The notes under the pieces: generated by a model
Database searches by the model: none
What the model was told of the DNA's origin: nothing
Seen by the model: the letters and a program-made list of their open reading frames with translations, nothing else
Translations under genes and position numbers: made by a program
In this document: positions 60,077 to 64,000 of the stretch, in pieces
How positions within the stretch are numbered: the stretch's first letter is position 1
How the letters are laid out: each line of letters opens with the position of its first letter
Source of the DNA: Streptomyces carminius
GTDB lineage: Bacteria > Actinomycetota > Actinomycetes > Streptomycetales > Streptomycetaceae
Assembly: GCF_002794255.1 (NCBI RefSeq)
Contig: NZ_PGGW01000040.1
Location: 148,954-212,953, forward strand
Reading direction: 5' to 3'
Length of the DNA stretch: 64,000 bases

Positions 60077-61522
60077 ATGACCGCGTTCGATCCGCTGACC
60101 GCCGTCACCGACGCCTTCACCGGTCTCCTCTTCGGGAAGACGGAGACCACCCGGCTGCCCGTGCGCACCTCCACGGGCCAGGCCCAGGCCGTCTACCTGC
60201 CCACCGCCGCCCCCGGCCTCGGCGACTCCGGGGTGATCATCGGCCGCGAGGTCTACAGCGGCAAGGGATACATCTACGACCCCTTCCAGCTCTACGGCCA
60301 GCAGCTCCCGGCCCCGCACTGGCTGGTGCTCGGCGAGTCCGGCAACGGCAAGTCGGCGCTGGAGAAGACCTACATCCTGCGCCAGCTCCGCTTCCGCGAC
60401 CGCCAGGTCGTCGTCCTGGACGCGCAGGGCGAGGACGGCGTCGGCGAGTGGAACCTGATCGCCGAGCAGATGGGCGTCACCCCCATCCGCCTCGACCCGA
60501 TGGCCGCGCTCGACCAGGGCATCCGCCTCAACCCGCTGGACCCGTCCATCACCACCACCGGCCAGCTCGCCCTGCTGCGCACCATCATCGAGGTCGCCAT
60601 GGGGCACGGCCTCGACGAGCGCGCCGGCTTCGCCCTGAAGGTGGCCCACTCCTACGTCAACGGGACCGTCACCGGCCGCCAGCCCGTCCTGACCGACATA
60701 GTCGAGCAGCTGCGCCACCCCGAGCCGGAGTCGGCCGAGGCTATGAACGTCGCCCTGGAGGACGTCCGCGCCTGGGGCCTGGACGTGGCACTCGTCCTGG
60801 ACCGGCTGGTCGACGGCGACCTGCGCGGCATGTTCGACGGCCCGACGACGGTGGGCATCGACCTCGACGCGCCCCTGATCGTCTTCGACCTCTCCCACAT
60901 CGACCGCAACTCCATCGCCATGCCGATCCTGATGGCGATCGTCGGCGTCTGGCTGGAGCACACCTGGATCCGCCCCGACCGGAAGAAGCGCATCTTCCTG
61001 GTCGAGGAGGCCTGGCACATCATCAACAGCCCGTTCGTCGCCCAGCTCTTCCAGCGGCTGCTGAAGTTCGGGCGACGGCTAGGCCTGTCCTTCGTCGCGG
61101 TCGTCCACCACCTCTCCGACGTGGTGGACGGCGCCGCGGCCCGGGAGGCCGCGGCCATCCTCAAGATGGCCTCGACCCGCACGATCTACGCCCAGAAGGC
61201 CGACGAGGCCCGCGCCACCGGAAAGGTGCTCGGGCTGCCCCGCTGGGCCGTGGAGATCATCCCCACCCTCTCGCCCGGCATCGCCGTCTGGGACGTCAAC
61301 GGCAACGTACAGGTCGTCAAGCACCTGATCACCGAGGCGGAGAAGCCGCTGGTCTTCACCGACCGCGCCATGACGGAATCCTCGGCGGACCCGGCAGACT
61401 CGATGGACTCCGCCGCCCCCGTACCCCTGGAGGACACCGTGGCCGACGAGTTCGAGGCCGAGACCGCTTCCCGAGCCGCGGAGATGGAGCGGCTCGCGCA
61501 CGCCGACGAGACGGTGGCCTGA
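60077..61522 (+). CDS. cmdB: VirB4-like ATPase (CmdB position)
   Basis: 481 residues from ATG 60077 (GAGGAGG upstream). Walker A GESGNGKS (86-93), DAQGEDG, Walker B RIFLVEEAWHI and the helicase-like SFVAVVHHLSDVV motif form the FtsK/HerA-type motor of VirB4. The N-terminal part contains TGLLFGKTETTRLPV. With the preceding protein it would drive transport through the channel. In S. coelicolor the equivalent is annotated as an ATP/GTP-binding protein and its loss alters sporulation (recalled). Confidence 0.85.
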   Translation: MTAFDPLTAVTDAFTGLLFGKTETTRLPVRTSTGQAQAVYLPTAAPGLGDSGVIIGREVYSGKGYIYDPFQLYGQQLPAPHWLVLGESGNGKSALEKTYILRQLRFRDRQVVVLDAQGEDGVGEWNLIAEQMGVTPIRLDPMAALDQGIRLNPLDPSITTTGQLALLRTIIEVAMGHGLDERAGFALKVAHSYVNGTVTGRQPVLTDIVEQLRHPEPESAEAMNVALEDVRAWGLDVALVLDRLVDGDLRGMFDGPTTVGIDLDAPLIVFDLSHIDRNSIAMPILMAIVGVWLEHTWIRPDRKKRIFLVEEAWHIINSPFVAQLFQRLLKFGRRLGLSFVAVVHHLSDVVDGAAAREAAAILKMASTRTIYAQKADEARATGKVLGLPRWAVEIIPTLSPGIAVWDVNGNVQVVKHLITEAEKPLVFTDRAMTESSADPADSMDSAAPVPLEDTVADEFEAETASRAAEMERLAHADETVA

Positions 61523-61524
61523 CG

Positions 61525-63090
61525 GTGCCGCACGGCCACGGCAGAGCACCGGGGAACGGCGGCGGCACCACGCCCTCCTCCTCCCAGCGCGGCATCCCGG
61601 ACGGACTGCTGCTGGGCCTGCTGGGCTTCCTGCTCGCCGTCACCACCGCCTGCTGGACCGCGACCGGGCTGGCCGGACTCCTGGCCCACGGCGCCTGGCC
61701 GCCGGGCACCACCTTCACCCGCACCCCGCCGGCCATGCGCGCCCTGCTCGCCGAACCGTCCGACCTGGCCGCCGCCTGGCCCGACGCCCCGGCTGAGGCC
61801 CTGCCGGGGCCCGGCCTGTTCTGGGGCGTCCTCATCGGCGAACTGATGGTCCTGACCGTTCTGGCGGTCTTCACCGCCGGCACCGTCGCCCGCTGGCGCG
61901 CGGTACGCGCGGCCCGCCGCGCGAACGCCCGGCGCGGCCCGGTGGAGGAGGCGCCGGCCGCGGCCGTGTCCGCCCCCCGCGCCGCACCGTCCCCGGAACC
62001 GCCCCACCACGAGGTCCCCATCCCCGCGGCGCCGCCCGGACCGCCGTCCCCGGCGCCTCCTCCTGCCCCTTCTGCTCCCCCGGCCCCCGAGCCCGCCGTA
62101 CGGGCGCGCCCCGTGCCCGAGGCGTTCGCCGGGCCGCCCGCCGGCGTGGTGTACGGCCACGGCCGCGAGCACGCCGACCGGGCCGCCGACGCCCTGCGGG
62201 CCGCCCCCGGTCCCGCCCTCGTCGTCACCGCCGACCCCGCCCTGTGGGCGGACACCGTGGGAGCCCGCGCCAAACTGGGCCCCGTCCTCCTCTACGACCC
62301 CGGCCAACTCACCGACGCGCCCGCCCGGCTGCGCTGGTCACCCCACCAGGGCTGCGAGGAGCGCCGTACCGCCGCCTCCCGCGCCGCCGCCCTGCTCGCC
62401 CCCGTGCGCAGTCCCGCCCGCTCCGAGGCGACCACCCACAGCGCCGCCGAGACCCTGCTGGGCTGCTGGCTCCACGCCGCCGCCGTCGCCGGCGAGCCGT
62501 TCCGCCAGGTACACCGCTGGGCCTCGGCCACCGCGGGCTCATCGACCGAGGCCGTTCACATCCTGCGGACGCACCCGAGGGCGGCGTCCGGCGCGGCGGG
62601 CGAGCTGGAGGCCACCCTGATCGCCCACCCGGAGCGCAGGGACGCCGCCGTCCGCCTCGTCCGCGGCGCTCTCGCGTCCCTCTCCCAACTGCACGTGCGC
62701 AACGCCTGCACCGCGCCGCGCACGGATTCGGCCGCCCTGGAATCGTTTGCCGCCGAAGGGGGAACGCTCTATGTGATGGGCGAGTCCGTCGAGGACCCGC
62801 GCCGTGCCCCCGGCACGATGCCGCTCCTCACCGCCCTCACCGCAAGCGTGGTCGAGCACGGCCGCCGCATGGCCGCAGGGTCATCCGCCGGCCGGCTCGA
62901 CCCACCACTCACCCTCGTCCTCGACAACGTCGCGTCGGTGGCCCCCATCCCCCAGCTCCCCGAGCTTCTGACCTCCGGTGAGACGGTGGGCATGCCCACC
63001 CTGGCGCTGCTGCGCTCCGAGGACCAGGCGCGCGTCTGGTGGCCGCGGCTCGCCGAGGCCGGACCGACCCCGTCGAGGCCCGTGCCGTGA
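61525..63090 (+). CDS. cmdA: VirD4/TraG-like protein with degenerate ATPase motifs (CmdA position)
   Basis: 521 residues from GTG 61525. Two membrane helices (about 27-52 and 106-130) with an external loop, an Ala/Pro-rich linker, then a TraG/VirD4-like domain (about 200-521). No GxxGxGK[ST] Walker A is present where one is expected (the segment reads GVVYGHGREHADRA), and the Walker B region reads LTLVLDNVAS with D467-N468 instead of DE. The sequence after it (IPQLPELLTSGETVGMPTLA) still matches coupling proteins. So the fold is kept but ATP hydrolysis is probably lost. Confidence 0.75.
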   Translation: MPHGHGRAPGNGGGTTPSSSQRGIPDGLLLGLLGFLLAVTTACWTATGLAGLLAHGAWPPGTTFTRTPPAMRALLAEPSDLAAAWPDAPAEALPGPGLFWGVLIGELMVLTVLAVFTAGTVARWRAVRAARRANARRGPVEEAPAAAVSAPRAAPSPEPPHHEVPIPAAPPGPPSPAPPPAPSAPPAPEPAVRARPVPEAFAGPPAGVVYGHGREHADRAADALRAAPGPALVVTADPALWADTVGARAKLGPVLLYDPGQLTDAPARLRWSPHQGCEERRTAASRAAALLAPVRSPARSEATTHSAAETLLGCWLHAAAVAGEPFRQVHRWASATAGSSTEAVHILRTHPRAASGAAGELEATLIAHPERRDAAVRLVRGALASLSQLHVRNACTAPRTDSAALESFAAEGGTLYVMGESVEDPRRAPGTMPLLTALTASVVEHGRRMAAGSSAGRLDPPLTLVLDNVASVAPIPQLPELLTSGETVGMPTLALLRSEDQARVWWPRLAEAGPTPSRPVP

Positions 63091-63560
63091 CCGGCGCCTC
63101 CGGGCGGCACGGCGCTCCCGCCGGCGTCCCCGGCCGCACCTGGGACCCCGCCGCGGCGGGCGTACTGCGCCTGCCCTCGGGCCGGCTGGTCCGCGGGCGC
63201 GGTCTGCGGCGCCCTCTTCCGGAGGGGCCGCGGCCCGCCTTCGCGCTGTACCTGCTGGGTGCGGAACCGCCCGCCGTCGACTGGGAGTCACGGTGGGTCC
63301 GCTGGCCCGACTTCCGGCTGCCCTCCGACCGTACGGCCGCCGCCGAGGCACTGCGGGAGGCATGGGAGCGTGCCGCCGCCGAACGTGTCGAGCTCGCCTG
63401 CGGCGGCGGGTACGGGCGGACCGGTACGGCACTGGCCTGCCTCGCCGTCCTGGACGGGGTACCGGCCCGGGAGGCGGTCGCCTACGTCCGGGAGCGCTAC
63501 TCCCGGCGGGCCGTCGAAACTCCCTGGCAGCGCCGGTTCGTCCGCCGCTTCCCGGCCTGA
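63087..63560 (+). CDS. protein-tyrosine-phosphatase-like protein
   Basis: 157 residues from GTG 63087, whose GTGA overlaps the stop of the previous gene. The P-loop CGGGYGRT (C105, R111) is a CX5R(S/T) active site, and WPDFRLPSD (D74 or D81) may supply the general acid. A plain cytoplasmic PTP/DSP of minimum size. Being last and coupled in the membrane cluster suggests it dephosphorylates part of the apparatus or a linked tyrosine-phosphorylated protein. No kinase gene is nearby. Confidence 0.75.
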   Translation: MTGASGRHGAPAGVPGRTWDPAAAGVLRLPSGRLVRGRGLRRPLPEGPRPAFALYLLGAEPPAVDWESRWVRWPDFRLPSDRTAAAEALREAWERAAAERVELACGGGYGRTGTALACLAVLDGVPAREAVAYVRERYSRRAVETPWQRRFVRRFPA

Positions 63561-63681
63561 CGGCCTCGCCCGCCCCAATTCAATCCACCACTTCACCTTC
63601 ACCGGCATTCACTTCGCCGGTCGGCGGCCACAACCGAAAACCGGCTCTCCGCAGACGGCTCCGGAACACCCCGGAACGCGA

Positions 63682-63719
63682 GAAAGCCCCGCCGGGCCCA
63701 AAGGGCCCGCGGGGCTTTC
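63682..63719 (-). terminator. rRNA operon terminator
   Basis: GAAAGCCCCGCCGGGCCC (63682-63699) pairs with GGGCCCGCGGGGCTTTC (63703-63719) around an AAA loop, 17 pairs with one bulged C. The A/T steps at the stem base and the position directly after 5S on the minus strand fit an rRNA operon terminator. It can also stop the convergent phosphatase transcript. Confidence 0.85.
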
Positions 63720-63730
63720 CCACACGATTT

Positions 63731-63849
63731 GTTCGGCGGCGTCCTACTCTCCCACACGGTCCCCCATGCAGTACCATCGGCGCTGAAGAGCTTAGCTTCC
63801 GGGTTCGAAATGTAACCGGGCGTTTCCCCTCCGCCATGACCACCGAAAC
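63731..63849 (-). rRNA. rrf: 5S ribosomal RNA
   Basis: About 119 bases on the minus strand, beginning GTTTCGGTGGTCATGGCGG and ending GGACGCCGCCGAAC, with the typical internal AACCCGGAAGCTAAG and GGGAGAGTAGG segments. The two ends are complementary (helix I: TTCGG.GG with CC.CCGAA). Ends placed by that helix, so within a base or two. Its 5' side is followed upstream by an 88-base spacer to 23S. Confidence 0.95.
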
Positions 63850-63937
63850 ACGATGAAACCTCACATCAAACCAGCCCCCGAACACGGGGGAACAGGTCGC
63901 GGTCTCAGAACCCGCACAGTGGACGCAAGCAGCCATG

Positions 63938-64000
63938 GACAAGTCCTCGGCCTATTAGTACCAGTCAACTCCACCCCTCACAGGGCTTCCATATCTGGCC
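63938..64000 (-). rRNA. rrl: 23S ribosomal RNA, 3' end (partial)
   Basis: The minus strand shows the universally conserved 3' end of 23S: TTGACTGGTACTAATAGGCC then GAGGACTTGTCC. The 3' terminus is placed near 63938-63944; the gene continues beyond the window. The rRNA operon is therefore transcribed right to left, toward the membrane cluster. Confidence 0.92.

Noticed and set aside
54498..63560. Integrated conjugative element or plasmid
   Set aside because: No integrase, relaxase, replication gene, attachment repeats or tRNA target; composition matches the chromosome and the order matches the conserved chromosomal cmd region.

Overview
The window is chromosomal DNA from a Streptomyces or a very close relative. 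It is very GC-rich and densely coded with strong third-position G/C bias, uses GTG starts freely, and follows Streptomyces gene families and gene order: rsiG/amfC beside dtd, pstSCAB followed by a pit/DUF47 pair and csoR, a cmd-like membrane cluster, then an rRNA operon. All names come from reading motifs and recalled gene order; no database was searched.

Layout. 1-3.6 kb: small proteins, a DUF6924 protein, a secreted lamin-tail-domain protein, and a possible contractile-injection-system effector. 3.7-7.4 kb: a PadR regulator translationally linked to an ABC exporter (ATPase plus FtsX-type permease). 7.6-13.1 kb: an orphan sugar-binding protein and an aglEFG-like alpha-glucoside importer without its own ATPase. 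13.2-17 kb: dtd, rsiG, an asparaginase and an Eis-type acetyltransferase. 17-20.4 kb: a GntR regulator with a dyad operator, a kinase-like phosphotransferase and a HAD phosphatase. 20.8-34.5 kb: accessory and housekeeping genes, including a PAS-SpoIIE phosphatase, a flavin reductase under a SoxR-type box, a sulfotransferase, a DUF3152 metalloprotease-like protein, an F420-dependent oxidoreductase, WrbA, DUF368, HAD and a WYL regulator.

34.6-38.5 kb: a GT-C mannosyltransferase-like membrane protein of lower GC, divergent from a two-component system. 38.6-42.4 kb: a TetR/SDR pair with palindromic operators, a rearrangement scar (VOC gene remnant plus a 102-bp inverted duplication), then an XRE regulator, an HbhA-like protein and a DUF2516 protein in the order of M. 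tuberculosis Rv0474-Rv0476. 42.4-45.2 kb: a SpoIIE phosphatase and an NlpC/P60 hydrolase.

45.3-51.4 kb is phosphate uptake: PHO boxes, pstS, an intercistronic hairpin, pstCAB, a strong terminator, then pit and its DUF47 partner. 51.6-54.3 kb: csoR with its operator, small proteins, a lipoprotein and a PAP2 phosphatase. 54.5-63.6 kb holds a transglycosylase/NlpC hydrolase divergent from a six-gene membrane cluster that matches cmdF-A of S. coelicolor in order. Read as protein families it resembles a type IV secretion apparatus: VirB1-, VirB2-, VirB8- and VirB6-like proteins, a split VirB4 and a VirD4-like protein with degraded ATPase motifs. It ends in a tyrosine-phosphatase-like gene and has no relaxase. 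The right edge holds, on the minus strand, the end of an rRNA operon: 3' end of 23S, the 5S gene and a terminator.

Strongest candidates for something undescribed: the relaxase-less T4SS-like cluster, the orphan CIS effector candidate, the altered c-di-GMP motifs in RsiG, and the inverted duplication beside the hbhA-like operon.
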